This document shows, one piece after another, positions 13,601 through 24,667 of a DNA stretch of 64,000 nucleotides. Source of the stretch: Sialis fuliginosa. Taxonomy: Eukaryota; Arthropoda; Insecta; Megaloptera; Sialidae. Below the pieces are notes generated by a model. It ran no database searches. It saw only the letters and a list, made by a program, of their open reading frames with translations, and had not been told where the DNA came from. Position 1 is the stretch's first letter, and the number at the start of each line of letters is the position of its first letter. Made by a program: the position numbers and the translations under genes. The stretch covers positions 26,970,001-27,034,000 of the forward strand of contig OY540810.1 of NCBI GenBank assembly GCA_961205875.1, read 5' to 3'.

Positions 13601-15400
13601 GATGATATTTTTTTTGTCCACTGCACATTTGACAAATTATGAAATCGTAAATATATTTTTTTAACCTTAACATTATCTAATGAATAATTAATTTATTAAT
13701 AACACTATATTCAACATTGATTTTGATAGACAACCACATTTTATATTTATGTACTAAAAAAACAATTCTTACTGCACTGAAAATAGTAGAAAGTAGAATG
13801 GTTTATTTTTTATAATTACCCTTTTTACGATATAAAACAATTGATTCTGGATCACCTATATCATGTTGTAACGGTGAAGGAGTGTGTGTATTTGGAGAAA
13901 TATTACGACGAATATCTACTTTAATAGCTTTTAATTCAGAAGGATCAATTATAACGGGTTTTGGATCTAAAAGTAAAGCTTCTTTACTTATGTCAATGTC
14001 GTTTTTCCTGAAATTAAAGAAATTTTATTAAAACTAATAAAATAAAAACAGTAGATTCACATAAATATGTGATGATACTGGTCAGATTGACACCAAAAAA
14101 TATGTTCAAGGCTAACATGAAGCAGAATAAAAATTCTAACTTGAGATTTCAACACTTTAGGGTCTCTGAATCAAGTACAGTAAAACCTGCCTAAAACAAA
14201 ATGCGATCGTTCTGGTATTTTTTTCCATTTTCACAGATTTCCTTCTTACAACGGGTTGTGTTATTAAAACAAAGTACAATAAATATTATCGCTTAGATTA
14301 GATTAGCAAAATCAGCTGCACTTTGAATATCTTCAGTCGTGGCAAGTTCATTATCAAAATTTATTACATCTCCAGTTTCATCTGCCTGCTATGTATTATG
14401 CATAAAATAATCAATCTTAGTCAGGTTATTAACGCAAATGGTTCCCAAAAATTATTCCGTTTCTGCGTTAATGAGTTTTCCAGTTTAGAGTATTATTTAA
14501 CATAGGAAATAACTCCGTTTGTCCAGATTTCCGATATATAGAGGGTCCGGTTTAAGTTGATTTCACTGTACTAACATCTTATAAATATTAAATTTAAAGT
14601 TTTTGCATACAGTAGATGTGTACCTCCTATTTTTGAAGAGCATAATTTTGAATTGATTTCAACCAATTGATTAACATCAGTTGATTCTATTTTGATTATT
14701 ACAAAGTTTTTATTTACGGTTATGTTTTGTTTTAACATCACAAATTATTTGGCACTGAATCTGTATTTTTTTTATGTCTCAGAGATCACTATCACCACAT
14801 CTATGTTCTGGATGTTAATATACTGGAACACAGACTGTGATGACAGTAGTTCTCTTAGAATATTTTAAAAAACAGATTTACAATTAAGTAATTTGGAACG
14901 CTAAACTAATAAACAACCTCAGTTTATATCCATCTTCATAAAAATTTAGATCATTTTGGTTTGAGTCTTTACATTTTATCAAAATTGCATTAATTCTTTT
15001 TAACACTGTGTTACTTTTGATTAAGGACTCACTCAGCTGCTAGGGTTAGGTAATAAACTAGTATATTAATATGTCATATCAATGAAAGGGGCTACTAAAA
15101 CTTATGTGGCCTAGAACCCTTGAAATTGATAATAATGATCAGTTAAAAAATCAATTATTCCTTAATATTAAACAAATACATAAATTATGTATATACATAA
15201 TGTAAATATGTTTATTTGCAATGCTGTGTACAGCACGCCAATAAATAATAAATATAATTACATATATTAATAGCATAATATATTAACGCAAATTACCTTT
15301 GCGAAATGTTTTTTTTACTAGGAGAAACTTTTTGAGGTGACGAACATCTTCCAATTGGACCTTGTCGAGGTCCTCCGCTGTCTATTTGACGTGATGACAT
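7604..15400 (-). CDS. arginine/serine-rich protein of unrecognised family
   Basis: Six coding exons on the minus strand: 15400-15297, 14007-13820, 10243-9535, 8909-8798, 8443-8230 and 7623-7604. Every donor and acceptor phase matches and the total is 448 residues. The N-terminus is MSSRQIDSGGPRQGPIGRCS. Exon 2 holds a charged block with DPKPVIIDPSELKAIKVDIR, and exon 3 opens with EGSRPLF. Residues about 180-330 are a dense RS domain with repeated S-P-R, R-R-S-P and Y-S-P units. The tail is rich in Pro, Met, Arg and Asn (PRVPIAMVPRGFRPPPG and PNMPPNISPNMPRP). RS domains of this sort are typical of nuclear splicing or RNA-processing proteins, but no RRM or zinc finger is visible and I cannot name the family. 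If the last intron were retained, the protein would end PSK three codons after the exon 5 body. The 3.6-kb intron 2 holds a long hairpin. Confidence 0.82.
10244..13819 (-). other. large intron 2 of the SR-rich gene
   Basis: Very AT-rich and without a supportable exon. Two stretches near 11095-11215 and 11340-11480 resemble each other (each runs through tcatatattctgaattgaaatct-like sequence, then atcttcattcttca), suggesting a duplicated repeat. The hairpin at 13220-13338 is the only strongly structured part. A 61-codon minus ORF at 12219-12404 is not supported by composition or splice context. Confidence 0.6.
13220..13338. repeat. near-perfect 119-bp hairpin (foldback MITE or small-RNA precursor)
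   Basis: Arms of about 52 and 53 bases (actatactctatttcattt... and its complement ending ...gagtatagt) surround a loop of about 14 bases. They differ by roughly one indel and one substitution near the loop. GC content in the arms is well above the surroundings. It lies inside intron 2 of the SR-rich gene. The structure fits a very short MITE; a hairpin small-RNA precursor is the alternative. Confidence 0.75.
14008..15296 (-). other. intron 1 of the SR-rich gene
   Basis: AT-rich, 1.3 kb, no recognisable coding sequence or clean element ends. A 60-codon plus-strand ORF (14323-14505) looks like chance. Confidence 0.55.
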
Positions 15401-16258
15401 TATAATAATGTCCAACAGCTATTGTAAATGGTTAATGTAACTGTATTTACGGACAATTATTTCACAGAATAAACCAGTTATTTTTTTTAGTTATCAAATA
15501 AAAATATGGATTCAATAAACTAATAAAATATACATAAACTGTGAAATAAACACTGACATTACTACTGTGAAGTTGCCAACGAATCTCTTTAGCGGGGCCA
15601 ACTTAAAAATGGATGCATAAGAAAATCGAAAAAAAACGTTTATTTTTTAAATAAATATAGTTTTTATTTAAACTATATGTAACGTACCAAAAAATCAATA
15701 ATTCATCAAAAAATATGCGTGTTGTTTGATTAAGATAAAAATATAATTATTTTATAATATGCAACGCGCAACGCCGATGCAAGCGTTGCACGCGCCTAGG
15801 CGAAATCTATGGGACCAGTGGCGTAGCTAATTTTTAACCCTAGACAAAAATATAAAAAAGTCAAAATTGAGACTTTGGTGGAAATTATGTTTTAGTCACA
15901 GAATAAGTTTTAGCTACGATTTTTTCACTACGATGATGAAATGTGTCCTGTAGACATCGTAACTCAAAAATAATAAAATATAGACAGATGCAATTTTATA
16001 ATCAGGGTTTGTATCATATTTGTATACATGTCTCAGATAAAAACCCTTCTTTGAAATTAATATTTTTACTGAATTTCTGTTTTTGATACTACAAGTATTT
16101 AAGAATTTTCCTTCAAATATATAAATGATCCCTAACTTTCATATTCACTCCTATAATATAAGAGAAACTGTAGTAGTAACAATAGAAACACCGAAACCAA
16201 CATTTTATTTCAAAAATTACATAAATCAAAAAGCCATTCAATATACCTGAGTACGTAT
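15401..16258. other. intergenic spacer with old transposon ends
   Basis: This holds the promoter side of the SR-rich gene. From 15826 it carries CAGTGGCGTAGCTAA, the terminal sequence of a hAT-like non-autonomous family whose ends recur through this window. Its partner end is not clear. No gene is seen. Confidence 0.5.
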
Positions 16259-17847
16259 CCCAGTAATCGAAAAAGTAATCAAACAGAATCATATTTTGAC
16301 GTTTCATTCCGGAATCTGTTAAATTCCGTAATCAAATGTAACAATTTCAATCTGTTTAATTATGATTTAATACGATCAAGCGGTCTGAAGATGTTTGCAG
16401 TACTACCAATCCATGATACAATTTACCAATACACATTGCCAACCTTTCTTTTAACTGTAAATTTTGATTCCGATTTAGTTCGAATGATTACGTTGAATCC
16501 TTATCGTTCCGGTAAACGACATTCAGTTTGAAAATATTCAATACGTATTATTACGTTCGGTGTTTTGAATCCGGTTTATTATGTTTTAAGGAATTCAGAT
16601 TGGAGGTTTCGAATACGGATCATTATGGTTCTCAACTATGTTCGTTTTAATACGTTTTTTGGAACTGAATCGTAATTAAACAAATTCAGTTTACTGAATG
16701 TCAGCACTAAATGAATACGGTTAATAACGAAATGATATTATCATTGTAATTTTCAAAACGTAGCATTTGAACGTTAATTTAATAGTTTACATCACCTTTT
16801 TTTATTATATCACGAGGATGACATGATAAAATTTGAGTCGTTTGGCATATAAGAGGTAATAGAGTGTTTTGCAAAATAGTACAACATTGATACAATTGAA
16901 GACGCCATTTACTTTTTCTGTTTTCTTAAAATGACGCAATTACTTAATGTCGACACGTATTATCCGTATTATACTCTGTAAATAGTGTTAAAAAATAATT
17001 ATGAGTTTACTCGATTTTAAAACTATATTGAACTAAAGTTTCGACAAAAATGTGACGAGAAACTGGAAACTGTGGTCACAGAACTTTGAAAATTGAAATA
17101 TTCCGTTCTACTTGGTTATGATTGACTATTACCACAGAATATACTACTAAGCAGAAGAGTCATAAGGATACGATGGCCATGGTCATAAAATTTTACTTCA
17201 TATGAACGACCCTCAGAGGCGCCACTTGTACTGATTTGCGCCGCGTTACCTAGATTACGTGTTTAAAATTATGCATAATAATATTTACCTATTGTTTTCT
17301 GTCATTTTCAGTTAATGAAAATTTTCTTACGCTATGTTTAAAGTTTTATTGTGTATAGAATTATTATTAAAAAGGTAAGTGCAATAATATATATTCAAAA
17401 AAGTGTCTAGCTACCTACTACCTATTGTTTTTTATGTATAAGTGTAAATTGTTATTAAACGATACTATCCTATCCGGGGAAAAAAACAAATTTAGATTTA
17501 CAAGGATTAAATAAGATCTGCGTAGATCCAGGAGCGGACTAAGGAAAAATATAGTCCTGAGCAAGGTTGCGGGCTTCGTTAAATTAAAATCAACATCATT
17601 TTTTTGGCAAATTTAATTTAAAAATTGACCGCATAAATATCTAAAGAATTTTTTGTTCTCTTCCACTTTTGAAAATCCGGGTCTCCAGAAATTACCGGCC
17701 CTAGGTAATTGCCCAGTCTATCTAGGCCAAAGTCCACCCCTGCGAGATTTAAGATCTAATTAAATCGTTAAAATTGTCAACAAATAATTGTGATTGTATA
17801 GTAATATGTATAATGTAATGTATTAATTAATTTATTTTATTTAGAAA

Positions 17848-18207
17848 ATGTCCTGCAAATACAGAAAATGTGCAGTGAAAGTGTGCAAAGAAAGTTCAAA
17901 TATGAAACCTACCATACAAATGCACCGTTTTACAAAAAAAAAAACAGAACCTACAAAATATATGGCTGGGGAACATAAACGAAATAGATTTATTTAATTT
18001 AACAAAATCAAAATTAAGTAGTTTAATGATATGCGATAAGCACTTTTCCACATTTCAGTACGAGACGTCCGAGAGGAAAAAATTAAATTTTAATGCAGTG
18101 CCAACATTAAATTTACAGTCAAGTATAGAAGTAAATTCCAATCTAACGCCATCATATTGCTTTGTGCCACAAACCATGACGAACGTAGTTAACGAGAAAA
18201 ACCGTAT
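17848..18207 (+). pseudogene. THAP zinc-finger domain, frameshifted
   Basis: The first part starts MSCKYRKCAVKVCKESSN and runs to HRFTKKK. The second, in the +1 frame, contains the ICDKHF signature and a distal segment ending NEKNR before a GTATGT donor. The C-x4-C...C-x2-H spacing and the HRF motif identify a C2CH THAP domain. The frame changes within a run of A at about 17934-17944; in the second frame a Trp and following residues fit the THAP consensus. An acceptor-like tttattttattttag lies just before the start. No downstream exon is recognised, so this may be the DNA-binding exon of a dead transposase. Confidence 0.65.
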
Positions 18208-19400
18208 GTATAAGTAATATTTTTTTAAAACACGACAGTCAAATTACTTATATTTATTTTGAATGATTGTATGTATGCAATTAATTCATATACTGTATTT
18301 CACAGAAAAAGAAAATAAGTATTTGAGATTTAATGTAGACTAAGGATTTAAAATTATTTTTAAAATTTTTAAGCAAGTACTGTAAAAATCTACATGTTAT
18401 ATTTATATGAATTTCAAAAATTCTAATTGTATTTTTATAATATTGTTTGTTGTTTTATAATTATTACTACATTATCATTAATTGTGCCTGTGATTAAATT
18501 AATTATACCTGTCTATATATATCTGTTAATTGTTGTTTGTTTGATTTTAATATTATTAATGTTCTTACTGTTATAAAATTTGTTAGTGTACCTGTATATT
18601 TTATATAGAATATGTACATATATAATGTAATATTTTTTGTGCTGTATAATATAAATAATTTTTTTTAATAAAATCAGTTAATATTAATATAACCTATTAT
18701 TTTAAATGCATTTAAACATTTTCAGAAAATTTTCAACATGATAACTTTGTATTACTACTGATAATATAAAAATATATTAAATAAAATAATAATTATATAA
18801 TAAATAATTTTATTTATAAATCCCGCCGACGATTTTAGTTTTCATATTAAACGCTAGATGGACAAAATTATATTTTTATGAATAGCCCTTCTTTTATTTT
18901 TTAGTTCATATGAACGACCCCTAGAGGCGCTGTGGCCACAATATTTAACATTATATGTCCCTTCTACTTGTATATGTTCTGTGACTATTACAGAACTTTC
19001 GAATACAAGAAAAATGAAGATATCTCTCTTATTTTCAATATATTATAAAAGGTAAAGGGCTATGGAATTTTTTATAACAATAATATGTACATAATTTTAT
19101 TTAGATAATTAATTTTCAACAAATAAATGTTTTTTTAGTTTCCAATCTGACAAAGAAAATAAGAAGTGATTATTGAAATTTATATATTAATAACACATGA
19201 AGAATGTCAGTTGAATTTTTGACGGAGTCCAGTAGTTTGAGAGCAGAAAACAGTACATCTAGCGTAGTCCACGATTAATTATTAACCTTTAACTAGTGAA
19301 ACGAACAGGTGCCGTCTGTGAAAGTGATAATTTTAAGGACAAAAAAACGTTATTCTAACAAAATATCTTGAAACTATTAATATAACTTGAATGTCTGGCT

Positions 19401-19716
19401 AATACGGAGTGTATGGGTGTCCGCTGTCAGATTTATCAATAATCACGTAAATAATTATTCAGAATAGAGTTGATGCTCTAATAATATACATGTTAACTGT
19501 CCTTGGTTAGAGTTGATTAGCTTTTATTAGGTTCGGTTAGGTTAAAAACGGAGAATCAATCTCGGCCACAACAAACTGTTTTAAAATAATTTTATCAATT
19601 AAAATAAACATGACGGTAAAAATGTTCTAGTCATGCATGCGCATAAACTCTATTCTAAATTACTATATATGTAATTTTTAACAATTCTGACAGGGGACAC
19701 GCATACACTCCGTATT
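19401..19716. mobile_element. 316-bp MITE nested in the THAP element
   Basis: Terminal inverted repeats of about 30 bases (aatacggagtgtatgggtgt... against ...acacgcatacactccgtatt). A second, shorter member of the family lies in reverse orientation at 23983-24174; both share GACAGTTAACATGTATA and ATTCTGAATAA. No coding sequence. Confidence 0.75.
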
Positions 19717-20135
19717 TACCGAACGTCTAAGTATTATTTTTTACTAAATTGTTAACAGAAAAATTTTAAGAAAAAAAAGCTTACTAAAAAATCAGTTGAT
19801 CGTATTAAAATATGATTAATTGCGCATGACTATTTCAAAGCACAAAACAGTACCAAATCAAATATTAGGTATCATTTCAACTTATTTTTATATAATTTAC
19901 AAGTAAAAACAGTTTAAAAACCACTAATTTTTGTTTTGCACCCATGCTCGATATATCAATGCTAATATATCTATCCTTGTTTACATAACCTATAAAAAAA
20001 TGTCAATATATGTATTAAATGATGTGAATATTATGTATTTATTGTTGTTTTTTTGTAAAATATTATATTGAATGTGTATTTATTGTATAAAATAAATTTC
20101 AGGTGAAATTATTTAAATAAATATTAATTTTATCA

Positions 20136-20205
20136 CGCGTCAATTACACCCATAGACTTATATTTGTACTCGCGTCATTTGCACCCATAGACTTATATTT
20201 GTATC
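20136..20205. repeat. two-copy 35-bp tandem repeat
   Basis: Two adjacent copies of a 35-base unit starting cgcgtcaattacacccatag (second copy cgcgtcatttgcacccatag) near the right end of the THAP element. It may be part of its subterminal region. Confidence 0.7.
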
Positions 20206-20347
20206 GTATTTCCTGAATCCGGTAATATTCGTTTTAGTTCGGTTAGTTTGATTTCTCATTCCGTATTAATACAAAAAATGGAATTCAGATTCCGGAATAA
20301 AACAGAATGGTATTTCATTCTGTTTGATTACTTTTTCGATTACTGGG

Positions 20348-22468
20348 ATTCTATTTTATTTTACAGAATTTATAATTATGTATAATAAATATTACAAAAT
20401 AAAACTTCTAGCTGTTACATTTCAAAATGAATACCCTGTAGAAATCTGAAATGATTTTTATTTTATAAATATAAGTTTACAAAAAAATAATAAAAAGAAA
20501 AATATAAATAATACCGTAAAAAATATGATTATTTATTAAATATAAGATTTTTTTATTGTTCTATGTTAAAAAAATTAACGTAGAATAATAAAAAAAGTAT
20601 ATTTTTTTATTTAACATTGTATTATATTATAATTATTCATAATCGATAAATTAATTGGAATGTTTTTGAATATAAAAAGCTTTTAAAAAATGAAGTTCAA
20701 AACAAAAAATCAATTAATACTTTCATAATTATTTATAAAATAGCTAATTTAGTTATATTATTTAAAAAGTTATAATTTTTGTTTGACACTCCTAGAATTT
20801 TCACAACAAATATGTTATTTAATAGAACAGTGGAATATCAATACAAATTCTGATGCAAACATTTTATATGAGTTTCTCAAGTATAAGAGTAAATATAAAA
20901 ATATGGTCCAGATCGGTAATAGTTTCATCAATTACAACAGAAATTATATATCTGTTTCAACTCAATCTATTAATATATCTGTTACTTCCATGTAAAAAAT
21001 ACTGTTGTGCAGTACTTGCAAGTAAGTAATTTTTAATTCTATTACCTATATTAATATATTAAAAATAGTATTTAGTTTATATATTATATAGTTTTTCTTT
21101 AATTTTATCTCTACCTTTAGTTATGACATGATAAACCACTGAACATTAACATGTAAAAAGTTTAAATATTGGAACGTTATACACCATTTATTTATACATT
21201 AGAAGATAAATACTTCTTTAGCCGCGTTTAAGATGATATTTATGTAATGTGACAAAATGCACGTGCACCGTGCAAAGAAGTTAGGTTAGGTTTTATACAT
21301 ATACATACTCACTCACTCATGTAGATAATACAAATTTCAGTTATTATAGTCAGTAAAAGAGGTTTTTTTGAAGTTATTAGTTTTGTATTAACTCGCTAAA
21401 TGTCACTACTACTCTCGGCAGTTCTTTTTCAATCATGCCAAAGAAGTATAACTTCTAACGCATGTATAAGTGCATGCACCCACACTTTTTAAAAAATTAT
21501 TTAGCAGCACTTTTTCAAAACAAAATTGAACTTTTAAACAATCTTTTTTCAAATTACGTCTAATTATTTTTATGTATAGGTATGAAGAATTTAAATGAGC
21601 TATTTAACCTTTATGTTCTTTTTCATAATCTTTTTTTCATAGTAAATGTATCACTCGTGATGAAATAAATGGAAAAATAAATAAAATGTTTATTTTCATT
21701 AATTAAAGTATAATTAACTGATATTTTAAATTAAATAAATAAAAGTTATGAATTTGTGTTATATATTCTTGTATTTTTTATAATATACAATTAAAATATG
21801 TATGTATAGGTACTTATATAATTTAAAAAAAAATTCTAATTATTTTAATTACATTTTACGTAGACTAAAAGTACTCATAACATAATTTTGAATAAAATAC
21901 CTATGCGTGTTTTATAATTGCTTATTGAAAATATCGTATTAGTTAATAATGAAAAGTAATAATTAAAGTAAAAATATATTATAGGTATATTTATTCATCA
22001 TGAAACTTTTTGTGATCTCACCCTAGTTGAGAAGGACCTTTCCTACCCCTTCCCATTGAAATTCAGTACTGCAGAACACAAAGGTTAATTAATGTTATTT
22101 AAATTTAGAAATAAATAAAATTATTTTATAAATATTACATGCAGAGGAATAGATTCTAGTAGATATACGAGTTGTTCAGAAGTCAAAACAACTAACTCCA
22201 CTTTAAAAAATAATTTAAAAATCTTCTTTCTTGCTTTCTTAGTATATAAAATCATCTAATTTTACAACCGTCAATTAGTTATTTTGGCTTTTGAATGGCA
22301 CATATATTAATTGGCAAGATCAATTTCTTCTCAGTTAGTAAAAATAAACAGTTAAGAAGGATTTATAAAAAGACAGTCATTTTGATTCTGTACACACATA
22401 CATATTATATACACATATACCCAGCCGTAAATAGCTTCGAATCATTACGATACTGCATAATGTTATGT
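20348..22468. other. intergenic AT-rich spacer
   Basis: Runs from the THAP element to the 3' end of the ZIP9-like gene. I see no gene. A 70-codon plus ORF at 20783-20995 has a plausible start but no recognisable domain or splice context, and I treat it as unsupported. Confidence 0.5.
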
Positions 22469-22474
22469 TTTATT
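22469..22474 (-). terminator. SLC39A9: polyadenylation signal abutting the ZIP9 stop codon
   Basis: On the minus strand AATAAA begins on the base directly after the TAA stop codon. If used, the 3' UTR would be only about 20-30 bases. No better signal is obvious in the next 200 bases. Confidence 0.5.
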
Positions 22475-24667
22475 TTAATGTTGATGACTCATTGTTAATA
22501 ACAATGGTAATAATGTCCCCACGATTAAAATTAAAAGTTCTGAATTATTTATTCCACTAAATCCTTTGGAATTGCTTGAAATTTCAATTGTTGGTAAATG
22601 GCTGTGTGTTCCATGGCCATTTTGTGTTAGTTCTGGTAAAACATGTACTGTTGCAACATACAAAAATGTTCCTGCAGAAAACAGCATTGCGATTCCTATA
22701 AAAACAGATGTTATTAATAAATGGTATAAGTATAGTTAAAATATTAGATTTAAAAAAATGAATTTTAATTAAAAATTAAAGTGCTAAAAAAGATTAAATT
22801 CACTAATGTAAAAAATTATACAGGATCGATAAAATATAAATTGTAGTGAATAAAAAAAATATAAAATATAAAATATTCATTAATTAAACTAACTTGTTTC
22901 AAAAATCATTTTGAAACTGACAATATTGCAATTAATTTGACACAGTCAGTACGGCAGAGAATTACGCTTTTGGAAGACACGACAAAATCTGAATGTGTTC
23001 GATCTATGATAGCAATTCGCATGGCCTCACGTGAATACAGCTCGCGCACAGCTGCTGATTTGTTGTTTGAAAATGTATTATAATATTTTGCTTGTATTAA
23101 TTAAAATCACAAGCAGAATCAAAAAGAAAAAAAATTGAAAGAAGGCATAAAAGTAATTTTTTAGGGACAGCAAAATTGTAATGACAATGAAAAAAAAAGG
23201 TACTCAAAAATAGCAGGCAGCGCAAAAGTGAGAATTAGGGCGTAGTAAATTTTAGGTGACAACAAAAAAAAAGTTTTCAATTACAAGAGGTTGCTATTTT
23301 CAGTTTTTGTCAGGGGTACTACTGATATTGGCTATGCCACTGATTGAAGTTACATCTATCCTTAGTATTCATAATTATTTTTATATCAATTATATTATTT
23401 TTACCTGTTCCGTTTAAAGAACTTAATGTTTCTTTTCCTTCTTGGCCAATACCAAAATATGTAACTAATGCTAGCGTAGGAGCTGATAATGAGAATATCA
23501 ATAAATGTCTTCGAATTCTTTGTCTACAAAATAATTGATAAATTAGAATTAATAATAAAATATAAATATACTACAGCAAGGCCACGTTTTATCATGATTC
23601 ACATTTATCATGCTTTGTCTATTTTTGTCATTCAAACTTGATTGATATTAATTTCAAGAACTTAACTCAATCTTAAAATGTGACCATACTGTATTTTATT
23701 TATTAAAACTTTTCAGTAGCAAAATACATACCTATCTATTCCCTCATGTAGTAAAAATGTGACAAGCCCAAATGCAGCTGGAGCCTTATGAAGCATAATG
23801 GCAAGAAAAACAATTATTTCTACATCAGCATGACTGGTTGTAGCTGCAGCTCCCAATGCAATACCATCAGCTGCAAAAATGTATTGTGTAAAAAAATAAA
23901 ATAGGTGCAGAGTTAATTAAATGAAATAAACAATTATAATTTTCAAATTTCAGTAACAAAAGAATATAATAAATATTCGGTAAATATGGAGAATATGGGT
24001 GGACCGACGTCACAACTAACAAAAACAGTTAGTTGCAGCGGAGATTCAATCCCTGTTTTCAGATTATATTAACCTTTCACTTCAATAGATTGCCCAGACA
24101 GTTAACATGTATAATATTAAAGCATTAATTCTATTCTGAATAACTATGTACATGCACCCATATTCTCTGTATTAACTCAATATTCTATATTTTATACCTG
24201 CTGCATGAACAACTAAACCAATAGTTGCTGTAACATTCCTTTCAGCTGGATTAGTTGCTTGATTTCTACTTGCAGAAATTTGATCGACAAGAAGCATAAA
24301 AACAAAACCTAAAACTAGCGATATTCCAATGACGGAATGTGGATCCGGTACAGAATGTGCTTGTGCATTTGGACTTATTGGACTTGAACTTTGAAGCGAT
24401 ACAACTTCATGGTGATTGATATCAAGAGAACGTATTCCTTCAGGAATTATCACAGCCAATGCTGTACCAACAAGCAGGCCAGCTCCTAGTACAGTAACTT
24501 TCTTAAGCTTTTCCTGAAATAATTGAATACATATGTTACATTGTATTATTTAAATAATAGTTAATTCTTACCTCAGAAAAGGATATTAGCAAAGGTATTG
24601 ACCCAGCTAAATAACTACCTACTAGCATAACCAAAACTAATAATATTAACATGAATGTTTCCTCCAT
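22475..24667 (-). CDS. SLC39A9: ZIP9-type zinc transporter (SLC39A9), complete
   Basis: Five exons on the minus strand, 24667-24572, 24513-24198, 23870-23732, 23523-23405 and 22695-22475, join with phases 0,1,2,1 into 296 residues, close to the 307 of human ZIP9. Membrane segments are evident: residues 5-28, one in exon 2 after [20 protein letters not shown], one at [15 protein letters not shown], then the signature [13 protein letters not shown] (H135, D139), followed by [53 protein letters not shown] and a final segment ending TMSHQH. The HAAADG and MLHKAP motifs supply the metal-binding His/Asp of the ZIP core. A His-poor loop between segments 2 and 3 is typical of subfamily I/ZIP9. The family moves zinc into the cytosol from the Golgi or across the plasma membrane. 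The AATAAA follows the stop almost directly. Confidence 0.93.
23160..23342 (-). mobile_element. fragment of a CAGTGGCATAGCC-ended repeat in ZIP9 intron 4
   Basis: Its minus-strand terminus reads CAGTGGCATAGCC at about 23330-23342. The body holds caaaagtgagaattagggcg, which recurs in altered form near 36420. It is one of several decayed non-autonomous hAT-like fragments in the window. Confidence 0.5.
23983..24174 (-). mobile_element. MITE in ZIP9 intron 2
   Basis: Inverted ends (atatggagaatatgggtg / caccc atattctctgtatt). It is related to the MITE at 19401-19716 through GTTAACATGTATAATATT and the following ATTCTATTCTGAATAA. It stops about 24 bases from the exon 2 donor at 24197. Confidence 0.65.

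Larger units (their letters stand above)
16259..20347. mobile_element. 4.1-kb terminal-inverted-repeat DNA transposon with THAP exon
   Basis: A perfect 31-bp inverted repeat, beginning cccagtaatcgaaaaagtaa, bounds the element, and similarity continues further in (TTCCGGAATCTG on both sides). The subterminal 400 bases at the left, and the last 150 at the right, are full of degenerate copies of a GAATCCGATTACG-like motif, as expected for transposase-binding arrays. No clear target duplication is seen. Inside are a frameshifted THAP domain (17848-18207), a pair of direct repeats containing catatgaacgaccc and agaggcgc (about 17198-17225 and 18906-18932), and a nested MITE (19401-19716). THAP domains occur in P-element-type transposases, but no RNase H-like catalytic domain is visible here. 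Confidence 0.7.

Noticed and set aside
20783..20995. 70-codon plus ORF between the THAP element and ZIP9
   Set aside because: Asn/Ile/Ser-rich, no domain, and nothing around it suggests a gene.
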